From Sthenelais limicola (Eukaryota > Annelida > Polychaeta > Phyllodocida > Sigalionidae), in the NCBI GenBank assembly GCA_942159475.1, contig OW804096.1:143115424-143179423 (forward strand): a stretch of DNA of 64,000 bases, written 5' to 3'. The position numbers and the translations under genes were made by a program. Under the pieces are notes generated by a model. The model had not been told where the DNA came from and made no database searches. It worked only from the letters and a program-made list of their open reading frames with translations. Below are positions 21,823 through 33,938 of this stretch, piece after piece. How positions within the stretch are numbered: the first letter of the stretch is position 1; each line of letters begins with the position of its first letter.

Positions 21823-22380
21823 GTGATATGTCACAGAAATAAAATAGATTTTGAAGTAGAATCTTATTTGATGATGACGATGAGATTAAATGGATTCCAA
21901 CGATGTTAACATTTAGAAAATCTAAAAATGTATTTCTATATTTTTTTCCTCTTTTTTTATGTTAGCAAAAAAGGTTTCGGGGTGTTTGAGAAAAATGTTT
22001 GCAATATTTCTAGGCGAACAATGACTAGTAAAGTAGCTAAATATACTCCATGGGATGACCTTGACCTTGGAAACGTAAAGCTATCTTGGCACATGTAGTC
22101 ATGTGACCCAAAGTGCTAGATACCAACAAAGAAATGTTTGATTTTGTTATGTTTTAAAAAAGAAATTTTCCAATATTTCTTAGTGGACACTAGTGAAGTA
22201 GCTACATATATACTGAATAGGATGAGCTTCGAAACGCAAGCATATATTTAGTACACAGTCTGGACATTTGCTACATGTATGCATATGACTTAAATTGCTA
22301 GATACACTAGATATCTACAAAAAGATCGAACAATAAAACACTTGTGACTTATGACTAATGATTGTGGAACACGTCAAATA
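21823..22380 (-). mobile_element. MITE B, old, with internal duplication
   Basis: Degraded tips. The GCAATATTTCTAGG...AGTAAAGTAGCTAAATATACT block occurs twice (about 22008 and 22170), which explains the ~555-bp length. Confidence 0.6.
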
Positions 22381-22419
22381 TATGTTTCAGTTCCACTTGT
22401 AAGCTTTCATTCCATAAAT

Positions 22420-22551
22420 TGGTCAGATCTTCAGAAAATGTACAATTCAACTTCGCCAATCCTATCAAATAACGCAAATTTAAGACAACAATCACTTTCA
22501 AAATGCAGTTTAACCTAACTAAACAGATGAAAATTTGTGAAAACCTGACCC
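22420..22551 (-). mobile_element. MITE A, internally deleted
   Basis: Both tips are present but only about 130 bp remains. The interior jumps from AAACAGAT to the right tip. Confidence 0.78.
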
Positions 22552-23074
22552 ATATGCCATTCGTCATGTAAATAACTACCCACAAAGTGGCTTATTTTAA
22601 CATTAGATATTAGTCCTACAATCAGTCCTTCTAACATAAGGATGAGTCTAATAATATCAATTCAGAAGTATTAGATTTCAACAGTTATTTTTTTTTTATT
22701 TTGTCCAACATCGGATTTTTATTCATAAAACATGTTAACATAGAAATGTATATTCAACGGTATGAGAGGAGACATTCACCTGCTCATTTTGATTTTTGCT
22801 CTCTGAGTTATTCCATTTGTAAAAATAAAAGACACAAGATGTTATTGACTCTGCTTTTTGTTGATTTGTTAAATCAGTGCGGGTTTATACACGCAAAAAG
22901 GAGATATTTTCCACCTTTATTTTCCACCAAGTTTTTCCACCTGTCATAGAGTTTGCTAACCGAGGGGTTGTATTTAGCTGCCACCCTCATCGCTTCGACT
23001 CTATTTTTAAATTCGTTCAACAGTTATTTTTAAACATGACCACATACATACATTTTCTACATCTTTTTGTACTG

Positions 23075-23119
23075 TAACTGTAGAACTGTGGATTGTGCAT
23101 TTTCTGAAAATCTGACCCA
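23075..23119 (-). mobile_element. MITE A right tip only
   Basis: GTAGAACTGTGGATTGTGCA through GAAAATCTGACCC. The rest is absent. Confidence 0.7.
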
Positions 23120-23293
23120 GATCCGCCTCTAAGTTCCTTTACTATAATACCTATACAAACTCCTACCATTCAGCATTACAATGCAGGTGATAAAAAACCT
23201 TCTCGCATAGAAATTGCATTGAAAGTTTACAGAAGGATGTAGGAACTGATTGATAGTGAACGAATAGAGCAATGTCTGTGAATTGATATAGAT

Positions 23294-23528
23294 GGGTCAG
23301 ATTTTCAGAAAATGTACAATGGGCAGCTCCACACATTGAGTAAACCCTGCTAAATTTGGCTGAAAAATGATGAATACCGGGTATATTGGAGTATATTTGG
23401 TATCGCATTGATTTAAAGTATCACCTCTGTTATGTTAAACTGCATTTTGAAGCTCAGTTTTGTCTTAAATGTGGGTTATTTGAGAGGATTGGCGAAGTTG
23501 AATTGTACATTTTCTGAAAATCTGACCC
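23294..23528 (+). mobile_element. MITE A (A3)
   Basis: Complete, with the A3 interior (ACCGGGTATATTGGAG). Confidence 0.87.
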
Positions 23529-24773
23529 ATATAGATAGGCCTTCGGAGGAGCAGGAGATGGAGGAGAAGTGGAGGTGGTGAAGGAGGAGGTAGAGATTGG
23601 GTGGGAAAGGCACAGGTGCCTATACAAGGCTAGCTATATTGCCTATACTATTGGGAGAAGGTGAGGGACTGAGAATATGGCCAACTAAAGACTGAGACTG
23701 AAGGGGAAAAGTGCCTAGTGTACCGCATGGGAATCTAACCTATAGAAATAGTGTATTCCAGTATTGAACTTTTGATTACTGTGAAAATAATGGACTAGCC
23801 TCTGGCAGAGAAGTACCTTATTTCCCTCAAAAAGTAACTTTTTTACTTTGGTTTATTTATTCCCAATCGATCAGTAGTGACTCACCAATATATATATAAT
23901 AGCGATAACACCAGGGCCTGTTTTGTCCCAAACAGATCATATGTAATAGGAAATAAGCACATTTTTTTTTAAAAATATCTATTTCTTTCTCCAAGATATT
24001 TCAGCACATTTTCAAAAGAACTAATGGATATTTCATTATCACAACACAATTATCTTGGATTTTGGAAAATCTTTCTAACACCAAGATATCTCAAATGTTG
24101 CTCATTTTCATATACTACTAAGCGGTGTCTGTGTAGTAGCCAATAGACTAGCACTGAGTCCCTTAGGCTATTCTCATAGACCAAAAATCCTACCAAAGTG
24201 AAGTTGGTTATTATATGATACATTTCATTTCTGTTAAAGAATAATTAGTCTAATAATTGTTTTGTAGGCAATGCCCAAGATATAGTGGTTATGTGTGAAT
24301 AAATTGCATTACTTTGTTTATATTAATATCTATATATATATTGAAAGGATCTCAGTAATGAAGAAATAGTCGGTGCCATGAAACTATTTGTTCTAGGAAT
24401 ACGAATATCTGGTCGGTAATAGGAAAAGGTGTCTTAGTAATGTATTTTGAGTATGCGTGATATGTGAAAAAAAGGAGGAAAAGTATGTGATATATCGTAC
24501 AGATTACGACTCTGGAACACAACTAGTTCCTAAATCCTTACCTCCTATACCCTTCCTTTTCTGCTTCTTCTTGCTAAGCAGCTGGTAAGAAATTTTAGGA
24601 AAGGAATTTGTTATACAGAGAGAGGGTATACATTTATTTTCTTCTTTCATTTCCTTTACAGTAGAAAGTAACTACATAACTACATAAGCGAGGGGAAATA
24701 GCTAAGCTATGAGAGTTTTAAGCAAGGATTTCTTATGCAATGTTCAGGACTTATATTAACAATATAGACCTAT
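23529..24773. other. No gene or named element seen
   Basis: Begins with a purine-rich GGAGG stretch (23540-23595) and continues as AT-rich DNA with no long frame. Confidence 0.5.
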
Positions 24774-25010
24774 GGGTCAGATTTTCAGAAAATGTACAAT
24801 TGGCAGCTCTACATATTTAGTAAATTCTGCTAAATTCTGCTACAAAAAATGATCATTTTGGGGTATATCTGAGTATATTTGGTATCGCATTGATTTAGAG
24901 TATCAGTTCTGTTATGTTAAACAGCATTTTTAAGCTCATTTTCGTCTTAAATGTGAGTTATTTGAGAGGATTGGTGAAGACGAATTGTACATTTTCTGAA
25001 AATCTGACCC
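24774..25010 (+). mobile_element. MITE A (A3)
   Basis: Complete. Flanks CTAT and TTAT differ by one base. TTCTGCTAAA is duplicated in tandem near 24826. Confidence 0.87.
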
Positions 25011-25190
25011 TTATATGAAGAGTGTGGGAGTCAGCATATGTTAGGCTGATCTCCCAGTCTCTGTAAGGCTGCACATAAAGCTGGTTATTACGTAGAGTAA
25101 CTAGACTGTGAGGATCTGCTTAATGTCAGGATTTATTTCATACATTTCTGGTTTAAAATGTGTTTATTTAGTCCTACCACTACGTCATGT

Positions 25191-25420
25191 GAGGGAAATC
25201 GCCAGAAAATGTACAATTCACCTTCACCAATCAAATAACCGAAATTTAAACTAGTAATTAGGTTCAAAATACAGTCCAACATAAGCAAACAGACTGCTTG
25301 AATCAAGGCAATACTAAATATACTCAGATGTACCTGTTGTTGACGATTTCTCAGTCTAATTTCGCAGAATTTACCAAATTTGGTTATCTGCCAACTATGC
25401 ATTTTCTGAAAATCTGACCC
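25191..25420 (-). mobile_element. MITE A (A4)
   Basis: The left tip is the GGGAAATCGCCAG variant and the interior is A4 type. The 167-codon frame starting here (25133-25636) is an accident of two A copies. Confidence 0.8.
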
Positions 25421-25578
25421 ATGATGCTGCTCTGAGTTTGCTTGAAAAACGTTACCGTTATACTTACCCAACTCAACAAAGTTTGCATACATACAACGAT
25501 TGTGCACTGAATAATTACAATGACTAACATAAGAGCAAGTTACAGGTAGCATTGACAAACCTGCCACAATCCTTATAT

Positions 25579-25810
25579 GGGTGAAACTGTCAGAAAATGC
25601 ACAATTTGCCTTCACCAATCCTCTCAAATAACCCAAATTTCAGACGAAAATAAAGTTCAAAATACAGTTCAACCTAACCAAACAGATTGCTAGAATCAAT
25701 GCAATGCATACTCGAATTTTTTTAGTATTGGCCATTTGTTTTACTCTAATTTAGCAGAATTTACTTAATGTGTAGAGCTGCCAATTGTACATTTTCTGAA
25801 AATCTGACCC
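25579..25810 (-). mobile_element. MITE A
   Basis: ATAT on both sides. Left tip GGGTGAAACTGTCAG, right tip standard. Confidence 0.86.
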
Positions 25811-25983
25811 ATATAGAGTGGACCTAGACGCCTGGTGAAGTGGATGATGCTGGCTAATTAGTTGCATATAGGCGGGTATATGATAGGGTTGCCATACATA
25901 ATTGATCTACTCAGATTACTTCTGATATTGTGAACTCGACTATTACTGACTATTATTCCCTGCACTCTGACAGAATCATACAT

Positions 25984-26222
25984 CGGTGAAATCGCCTGAA
26001 AATGTACAATTTACCTTCACCAGTCCTCTCAAATAACCCAAATATCAGACTTGAATATAGTTCAAAATACAGTTCAATATAACCTAACAGATTGTTTGGT
26101 TTAAGGCAATACAAGGCAATGTACTCAGATATACCAAGTGTTAAGGATTTTTTCAGTTTAATTTAGCAGAATTCACTAAATGTGTTGATCTGCCAATTGT
26201 ACATTTTTTGAAAATATGACCC
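25984..26222 (-). mobile_element. MITE A (A4) with ACAT target duplication
   Basis: ACAT at 25980-25983 and 26223-26226. Left tip CGGTGAAATCGCCTG. Confidence 0.87.
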
Positions 26223-26226
26223 ACAT

Positions 26227-27011
26227 ATACACCACCATTAGATGCTTCGTAATTTTAAGCTTTTAAGCTGCGTTATCGTCGCTCAAAAACTTAAAGATTT
26301 TCACCTTTTCGTTCAGTTTCTGTCTAGCCCATCTAAAGTGATTAGACCAACACTTTGAAGAATGTTTCCCAGGTTACCTTTTTGCTAAAGTGCTTCATAG
26401 CAGTCCATATTTATACTACGGAGGTGGATCTAAATCCTTTCCTCTGCTGGTTTCACTTATTATCGCTCACCAGTGATCGCTTTCACTTAGTCAATCCCAC
26501 TTCTGATAAATATACATCAGCAGAAATATTAACTCTGAAAGTAGGCTAAGATGCATGCTAATCTAACATCACAAATACAATATATTTGGTTTATAATATG
26601 TTTAATGGACTTTTAATATACTTTTTCTGCTGTTGATATCTGATATGAATTTGACTATTTCCTTTTTTATTATTCGTGTAGCATTTATTGTCATCTGAAA
26701 TTAGGAGAAAAGTACAAAAATACAAAAGGTGTAGAAGTCAATTAAAAGTCTATCGGTGTTGATGGATAACCGTAAAATATCTGAATCTTGATGTAAAACT
26801 TATAATTTAATCGCTTAAAAACTACTCATATTAATGTAAATTCACAGGGTTATTTTGAATGGGCTCTATGAGAATAGCATGAATATGTAATCAAACCCAA
26901 TAAAATCTATTAAAAAAAAAAAAAGAACTAAAACATGGAAATAAAACCTAACAGTAGCAGATACAAAAACAACAAGTCAACTACATGACTTCACCTTAGA
27001 CTCAGAAACAG
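26227..27011. other. No gene or named element seen
   Basis: AT-rich, with an A13 run near 26914. A 64-codon frame at 26355-26549 has no family signal. Confidence 0.5.
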
Positions 27012-27015
27012 ATAT

Positions 27016-27399
27016 GTGATGTGTTTCAGGAAAATACGTCATAAGTCGCAAAATTGATATTTTTCAAAATGTTTTTTTCACAGGATCATATTATTGGAAT
27101 GTTCTAATCTTTGGGGAGTTCATCACTTATAGCTATATCAATCGATGTATCAAATTGCAGGACAATCTATGTAATATATCCTTGCGTTTTAAAGGTCCTC
27201 ATATTGAGTATATTTGGTTACTTTGCTGTTTATTGACCCCCAAAAATATTGGAAACTTTTTTTTAAATCTAGAAATACTTATTTGATTATTAGACTGTTT
27301 ACTATCATTGGAATTAGCTTGATCTCATCTTTTCAAATATAATGGTATCTCAAAATCTATTTTTTGCGCTTTATGACTCATTTTCCTGAAACACATCAC
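27016..27399 (+). mobile_element. MITE B sharing its right ATAT with a MITE A
   Basis: ATAT at 27012-27015 and 27400-27403. The A copy at 27404 begins on the very next base. Confidence 0.9.
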
Positions 27400-27403
27400 A
27401 TAT

Positions 27404-27638
27404 GGGTCAAATTTTCAGAAAATGTACAATCGACAACTGTACACATTTAGTAAATTTTACTAAATTAGGCTGAAATTTGGTCAATACTAGCTAAATTCGA
27501 GTATATTCGGCTTTGCATTGATTCTAGCAATCTGTTTGGTTGAGTTGAACTGTATTTTGAACTTTATTTTCGTCTGAAATTTGGGTTTTTTGAGAAGATT
27601 GGCGAATTTGAATTGTACATTTTCTGAAAATCCGACCC
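27404..27638 (+). mobile_element. MITE A abutting MITE B
   Basis: Complete A. The left flank ATAT also serves as the B target duplication. The right flank is ATTA. Confidence 0.88.
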
Positions 27639-27759
27639 ATTAACTTTTACGTCAGACCCATTATCAAAGCATCTCATGTACCTTTGTCTTGTTATGTCCT
27701 CCAGATGGACATTATTCATATTTAGCAAATGATGTATATGTTTTATAACGATGCTAGCC

Positions 27760-28040
27760 GATGATATATGTACCATATATATTTGTTTACTCTAGTCAAT
27801 TAGTCCCTACGTCCAGAAATGTCAGTCTTTCTCTCTGTTTGAATCACCCCATCTTTATCATCAATACGCTTATCCATCCTCATCATATTATATGCTTGTT
27901 AGTTTTATGTATGTTTTCTGTAACCTCAATCAAGAATCCCAAGTCGGCAGTCACTGGAAGACCTGTTTCTGACGATCACAGATTTGACCGACCATTGTAG
28001 TAACAGCAACAATAAAGAATTTTTGAATTGAATTGAAGTG
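27760..28040 (+). mobile_element. Non-LTR retrotransposon 3' end with (TGAAT)n tail
   Basis: AATAAAGAATTTTTGAATTG followed by AATTGAAG repeats at about 28011-28040 forms a typical signal plus pentamer tail. The upstream 250 bp is non-coding here. Whether it is a SINE or a truncated LINE is unclear. Confidence 0.45.
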
Positions 28041-28236
28041 AAGCAGTTTAAGCATAATGAAATGAAGAGCAGCCTTAGTAAAAAACAACCACCAGCAAGT
28101 GCGACTGGACTATCATCCTTTCCTCCTATTATGCTGTCCACCTGACATTTAGAAGTAATGTTTATTACCCGTCTCTAATGGCTGGCCTTAGTAAATTGTG
28201 CCACTAGAGCATGGTCTGAGTGGGCACTGTACACAT

Positions 28237-28472
28237 GGCTCAGATTGTCAGAAAATGCACAATCTACAGTTCTACACATCTATCAAATTCTGATACATTA
28301 GAGTGAAGATTGATAAATACTAGGTATATCTGACTGTATTCTGTATTGTATTCATTCAATAAATCTGTCTGGTTTTGTTGGACTGTATTTTCAACCTGAT
28401 TTTCTGTCTTAAATTTGGGTTATTTGAGAGGATTAGTGAAGGTTAATTGTACATTTTCTGAAGATTTGAGCC
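28237..28472 (+). mobile_element. MITE A (A2) with ACAT target duplication
   Basis: ACAT at 28233-28236 and 28473-28476. Both tips carry the same G-to-C change (GGCTC and GAGCC), so the change is symmetrical. Confidence 0.88.
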
Positions 28473-28613
28473 ACATGGTGTAAGCGCAGCCCGAGGACCA
28501 GGTGGTTGGGGTGAAGTCTGGCCCATTAGAGCTAAAGTCCACTAGCAAAAAACAGCCTATGTTAAGAAAAAACCCGTGACGTATCTAAGGGACACAAACC
28601 AGAAGCATTAAAT

Positions 28614-28848
28614 GGGTCAGATCTTCAGAAAATGTACAATTGGCAGCTTTACACTTTTGGTCAATTCTACTAAATTAGACTGAAATTTGGTCAATACTGG
28701 GTAAATTTGAGTATATTTGGCATTGCATTGATTCTAGCAATCTGTTTAGTTAGGTTAAACTGCATTTTGAAAGTATTTTCTGTTTTAAATTTGGGTTATT
28801 TGATAGGATTGGCGATATAGAATTGTACATTTTCTAAAAATCTAACCC
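28614..28848 (+). mobile_element. MITE A
   Basis: The left tip is GGGTCAGATCTTCAG and the right tip TCTAACCC. Flanks AAAT and ATTA. Confidence 0.83.
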
Positions 28849-28903
28849 ATTAAACGATAAATGGAGGTCATACTGCGAGCTAGGAAAGGAATGGTTGGAG
28901 CTA

Positions 28904-29990
28904 AGGTCTGTTACAAAGTGAAGTAAAGGAGAAATAGATTGATACAAAGGTTGTTACAAAGTGAGAGAGAATAGGAATTGATTAAGACAAAGGCTGTTAC
29001 TATGTAAGATATAAAAGGAGTGATTGGATGATTGGATAAAATGTTTGTCACAAAGAGAAGGGAAGGTAATGTCATTGAATCTATGGTCTGTTACAAGGAG
29101 AAGTGAAACAGGGATGATTGAATGTAAAGTCTGTTACAAGGAGAAGTGAAACAGGGATGATTGAATGTAAAGTCTGTTACAAGGAGTAGTGAAACAGGGA
29201 TGATTGAATGTAAAGTCTGTTACAAAGAGTAGTGAAACAGGGATGATTGAATGTAAAGTCTGTTACAAAGAGTAGTGAAACAGGGATGATTGAATGTAAA
29301 GTCTGTTACAAAGAGTAGTGAAACAGGGATGATTGAATGTAAAGTCTGTTACAAAGAGTAGTGAAACAGGGATGATTGAATGTAAAGTCTGTTACAAAGA
29401 GTAGTGAAACAGGGATGATTGAATGTAAAGTCTGTTACAAGGAGTAGTGAAACAGGGATGATTGAATGTAAAGTCTGTTACAAAGAGTAGTGAAACAGGG
29501 ATGATTGAATGTAAAGTCTGTTACAAAGAGTAGTGAAACAGGGATGATTGAATGTAAAGTCTGTTATGAAGAGAAGTGAAACAGGGATGATTGAATATAA
29601 AGTCTGTTACTAAGAGTAGTGAAACAGGGATGATTGAATGTAAAGTCTGTTACAAAGAGTAGTGAAACAGGGATGATTGAATGTAAAGTCTGTTACAAGG
29701 AGAAATGAAACAGGGATGTTTGAATGTAAAGTCTGTTACTAAGAGTAGTGAAACAGGGATGATTGAATGTAAAGTCTGTTACAAGGAGAAGTGAAACAGG
29801 GATGATTGAATGTAAAGTCTGTTACAAAGAGAAGGGAAACAGGGATGATTGAATGTAAAGTCTGTTACAAAGAGAAGTGAAACAGGGATGATTGAATGTA
29901 AAGTCTGTTACAAGGAGAAGTGAAACAGGGATGATTGAATGTAAAGTCTGTTACAAAGAGAAGGGAAACAGGGATGATTGAATGAACAGT
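28904..29990. repeat. 43-bp minisatellite, 21 exact-length units plus degenerate start
   Basis: From 29086 to 29988 the unit GTCTGTTACAAAGAGTAGTG...GATTGAATGTAAA repeats 21 times with no length change. Most differences are A/G switches in the AAGGAG/AAAGAG portion, and the GAGAAG/GAGTAG variants are clustered. About four diverged units lie upstream to 28904. The homogenised core with a degenerate edge suggests unequal exchange or conversion. No frame is maintained (43 is not a multiple of 3). Confidence 0.95.
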
Positions 29991-30234
29991 CTGATGGTAT
30001 TTTGATGTATATGCTGCTTTACCAACCATTTTCATTTGATTATTTTTCTTCCATTATGGAACAGATTTTGATGTATATTTCTAATAATTAGAAATATACA
30101 ATTTATTGATATTGGTATTGTGTCAAGGCTTTATTGGAAAATATCGTCTTTGACCCACTTTAACATAGTTAGAGATTATTAAAGTTATAATCAATGTTTA
30201 TGTACGACAAGTGGACAAAAAGTTTCATACAAAT

Positions 30235-30469
30235 GGGTCAGATATTCAGAAAATGTACAATTGGCAGCTCTATACATTTAGTGAATTCTGCTAAAATAGA
30301 CCGACAAATCGTCAACACTAGGTATATCTGAGTATATTTTGTATTGCCTTGATTCAGACAATCTGTTTGGCTGTGTTGAACAGTATTTTGATTCTCATTT
30401 CTGTCTTTAATTTGGGTTATTTGAGAAGATTGGTGAAGGCAAATTGTGCATTTTCTGACGATATCATCC
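30235..30469 (+). mobile_element. MITE A (A4)
   Basis: Right tip degraded to GACGATATCATCC. Left flank AAAT, right flank ATAC. Confidence 0.82.
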
Positions 30470-30737
30470 ATACATAAAACGAGAGCCCGGGACCCCCCAG
30501 GGAAAGGTCCCTGGATCTCTATTACCCACATCCTTGTAATAAACCAATTACAAACCAGCTTTAGCCGGAAGAAATAGGGATCAGTACAGATATATAGATA
30601 TATATAGATAGCTTGTAGAAATAGTAAATATGAGAGTACCTGACATGTGATAGGGAGGTAAAAAACGGGTTTATATGTCCTAAATCTTATGGGCATGCAA
30701 TGATGCACCAATGGTCTTTATTCTGAAAAGGTAACCC

Positions 30738-31098
30738 TCCTTCCATCTCTCTCTCTTTCTACGTCACTTTCCTTCTCTCTCTTTCTGTCTTTCTCCCCCG
30801 TTCTATTTCCCTTCCTCTATCATGAATCAAATTTTAGATTCATTTTTATTTCTCTCTCCCTTTCTGTCATTCTCTCTCTCGCTCTCTCCCACTCTCCATC
30901 TCTGTTGGTCTGTCTGTGCCTTTTCCCCCGCTCTCTCTCCCTCACTCTTTCATGCCTTTCCCTCCACTCTCAATATATTATCTTTCTTTCTTTCTGTCTT
31001 TATATCTTTCCCCGTCTTTCTTTCGCCCTGCCCCACACCCCGCCACCCTCTCTCTCTCCCACTCGCTTCATTCCCTCACCTTCCTCCCCTGTCGTCTT
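30738..31098 (+). repeat. Polypyrimidine (CT-rich) tract
   Basis: About 360 bp of CTCTC/TTTCT/CCCC with few purines on the plus strand. The three overlapping plus frames of 65-96 codons here are low-complexity Ser/Leu/Pro artefacts. Confidence 0.9.
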
Positions 31099-31104
31099 GT
31101 AAAT

Positions 31105-31317
31105 TGGTCTGATTTTCAGAAAATGTACAATCAGCAGCTCTACAAATAAGGTAACTTCTGCTCAATTAGACTGGAAATTTATGAATCATAAGTGTATCAG
31201 ACTATCTCAGACTCTTTCATTGCGTTAAACTGTATTTGAAAGTCATTTTTCTCTTAAATTAGGGTCATTTGAAAGGATTGGGGAAGGTGAATTGTACATT
31301 TTCTGAAGATCTGACCC
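31105..31317 (+). mobile_element. MITE A, diverged
   Basis: Tips TGGTCTGATTTTCAG and GAAGATCTGACCC. The interior is shortened. Confidence 0.72.
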
Positions 31318-31548
31318 TTATATCTGTTTCACTTTCTCTTTCTCTCTCACTCTTTCACTGGCCCAGCCAGGGGCCGAGGACATTCACTATGTATTCTTTC
31401 AGAAGCCCAGGGGCCTAGAGTGCGGGTGAATGTGGCTATGGGCACAACTGACTGATTCCCAGCCATCAGTTAAAGGTGGCTGGTACCAGATGTGCAAGAG
31501 GACGCCAGGGAGGCAGGGGAAATAAAAGATTGGACACTCCAGCTTACT

Positions 31549-31783
31549 GGGTCAGATCTTCAGAAAACGTACAATTGGCCTTCACCGATCCTCTTAAATA
31601 ATCCACATTGGAGAGGAAAGTCAGGTTCAAAATACAGTTCAACATAACCAGACAGATTTATTGAATGAATACAATGCAGAATACACTCAGATATACCTAG
31701 TATTTATCAATCTTCGCTCTAATTTAGCAGAATTTGCTAGATGTGTAGAACTGTAGATTGTACCTTTTCTGAAAATCTGACCC
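31549..31783 (-). mobile_element. MITE A (A2)
   Basis: Complete, flanks TACT and ATAA. Confidence 0.85.
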
Positions 31784-32038
31784 ATAACTAGATTTTGTTA
31801 TTACTGCTGTGGTAATATAACTTGACATTTTAATATTCTCTCTGAGCTCGTTATCAGATATTTTATTTCATTGTATTTGAAAGTTTGAATTCTTCAAGGA
31901 TGCGTTTCAAGCGTTGCCTATAAAATTGTTTTCATTCTTTCTACATTCAAAAAGAATAATATATAATCTAGGGAGGTGATATTACCCGTAAACAAGGAGG
32001 ACAGGGGCTAGTAAGTGGGTTGTGGTTTTGTTTATTGG

Positions 32039-32080
32039 GGTCCAACGTTTCGGCCAACAAGAGGCCTTTATCAAGGAGGA
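32039..32080 (-). other. Hammerhead-like or Penelope-type repeat motif
   Basis: On the minus strand the order is TTGATAA, A, GGCC, a 7-nt loop, GGCC, GAAAC, GTTGG. This mirrors the hammerhead order CUGAUGA-stem II-GAAA used by Penelope-like elements, but with C3 to U and G8 to A. I see no convincing stem I or III and no neighbouring GIY-YIG or reverse transcriptase. It may only be a relic of a dispersed repeat. Confidence 0.3.
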
Positions 32081-32099
32081 TGGGTATATAATATTCATA

Positions 32100-32920
32100 A
32101 CAAATAAAATTATACAGAATACATCTCTGTTTTGCACCTCAATTTGTCGCCATTATATTATACTCTTGATCCCCATCTTGTTATAACAAAACCTTAATAC
32201 CTTTCTTTTATTCCCATCATATATACATCACAATGTCAACACATAGTTTGACTCACATTTCTTTTAGATTATTATTTCATGTTTAAGTCTTATATAGTTT
32301 AATACCATTATTATCTCATTTTGCCTGGAATTGTTGCTGTTTTTTTGTTTAATCAATTATTGATCAATTAATTGCTATAATAATTAATATTAATTAATTA
32401 TTTTGTATATTTTCTATTTTAGGTGAGTAATCTCGTCACGTGACACTATAGATGGTTGCAGAATGTAGGTCTTTTTTCTGAAAAACCTCAAAAATAAAAG
32501 CAACATGAAAATTGTGTATTATTAAGGCTTAGTCTATGTTTGGAGTGATGTAGGGCTATAACTGCCCTCTGAATTCAGTCATTATAAAGCTATAGTGCCC
32601 TGTGAGAGCATTAAAGCACAATTAAAAATTAAGCCATTCCTCGGGAGAAATGATAATAATACCATGATTGATTGAACGACCTATAGATATGTATTAACAT
32701 CTATGCAATAAAGCATTCTTGAAATGAGATGAAATCATACCGTACAATTCCCCCATTCCTTGAGCAATGAAATCAATAATGTCTATGCATACCCCCCTAT
32801 CGATAGTGAGGGAGAACAAGGAAGGAAAGATAGTCACTGGCGCTGGCATCAGAGGGAGCTTCCTCCAGACCATAATATAGCCTTCTCTCCTCCTCCTCTA
32901 TACATACACCATATAACCCT
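32100..32920. other. No gene seen
   Basis: AT-rich, with an ATTAATTA-rich low-complexity section around 32350-32405. Confidence 0.5.
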
Positions 32921-32926
32921 GGAGGA

Positions 32927-32998
32927 GGTACTGGAGCAGGTACTGGAGGAGGTACTGGAGGAGGTACTGGAGCAGGTACTGGAGCAGGTACTGGAAGG
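32927..32998. repeat. 12-bp tandem repeat GGTACTGGAG(C/G)A
   Basis: Six units at 32927, 32939, 32951, 32963, 32975 and 32987. All frames stay open through it on both strands (Glu-Val-Leu or Pro-Val), which explains the 85-91-codon frames around it. Confidence 0.9.
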
Positions 32999-33229
32999 GG
33001 AGACTGAGCAAGGCCAGGATCATGTATATATATAGGCCTATTTGTGAGATCCATGGACGTGTAACGGTACGTAGTGCTTTGTAGCTGAGGCGTTTGCTTC
33101 CAGCCAGTGTAGAGTTAGTCAGTGGGGCAGAGAGACTGTCTGTCAGTCACGGGCGTCAGGCAATGGGAGCCGATGTCTATGGGCGCTGGTGGCTGTAATG
33201 TGGTACTGAAGGTGCCATTCATTGAGTGG

Positions 33230-33464
33230 TGGTGAAGTCCTCAGAAAATGTACAATTCGCTTTTTACCAATCCTCTCAAAATAGTTCAATTTATTAAAAA
33301 TATCGGTTCAAAATATAGTTCAACATGACAAAACGGATAATGTGATTTAAAACATTTCAAAATATACTCGAATTTGCCTATTGTTTATCATTGTTCAGCT
33401 TAATTTAGATGAATTTGGTAAATGTGTATAATTGCCAATTGTACATTTTCTGATGATCTGACCC
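33230..33464 (-). mobile_element. MITE A, diverged
   Basis: Left tip GGTGAAGTCCTCAG, right tip GATGATCTGACCC. Interior substitutions exceed those of most copies. Confidence 0.76.
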
Positions 33465-33570
33465 ATTTGTGTGGAGTTGCTGCTGCAGTCACTCCTCGTG
33501 GCTGAGGATGGGAAGGCAGTTCATTGGGTTTCACTGAGCTCCAGGTTTTGTGAGAATCAACAACTAATAT

Positions 33571-33790
33571 TGGGGCTCAGTGTAGGCCCAAAGATAAGAC
33601 AGTCCCTTCAAACGAAGGGAAAGCCTCGTGCCTCGAACTGCAACTGCAGAGTGCCATTATAATTCCATTAAGACCGCAAAATGCCATTATATTCCCATTA
33701 AAACGGCCAGGAAACCGACTAGCGGAGTAGGCTGACATACCATTCTTATCTGATCAGGGGGTTTGGACCTAGAGTGGGCTGTGCCACGAG
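33571..33790 (-). repeat. Repeat F, copy 1
   Basis: This is the reverse complement of 62762-62975. Shared landmarks are TCCCTTCAAACGAAGGGA (a 7-bp hairpin), two tandem TGCCATTATA-TTCCATTAA blocks, and CATACCATTCTTATCTGATC. The other copy has a Pol III B-box-like GGATTCAAATCCC just before it, so F may be a SINE body. Confidence 0.6.
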
Positions 33791-33938
33791 ATTAAGCACC
33801 AAACAGTGCATCAATAGCCCCTCAATAAAGGTTATTAATCCTTTTAGACTCTGCCTATGGTAGCTATAGCCCATGTTTACGGTGGAGATTAATGCTATTC
33901 ACTATACTACAAGAGAATCCCCTTTTGTTCAGATCTAT

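Noticed and set aside
25133..25636. 167-codon minus-strand frame
   Set aside because: It runs across two MITE A copies and the DNA between them. Similar frames appear wherever A tips are read as VRFSENVQ or GSDFQKMYN and do not form a family.
28904..29990. CRISPR-like array
   Set aside because: Units are contiguous with no unique spacers, and the sequence is eukaryotic.
30822..31149. Overlapping plus frames of 65-96 codons
   Set aside because: Low-complexity Ser/Leu/Pro translation of a polypyrimidine tract. All frames are open there.
32760..33054. 91- and 85-codon frames on opposite strands
   Set aside because: Both are kept open by the 12-bp tandem repeat.
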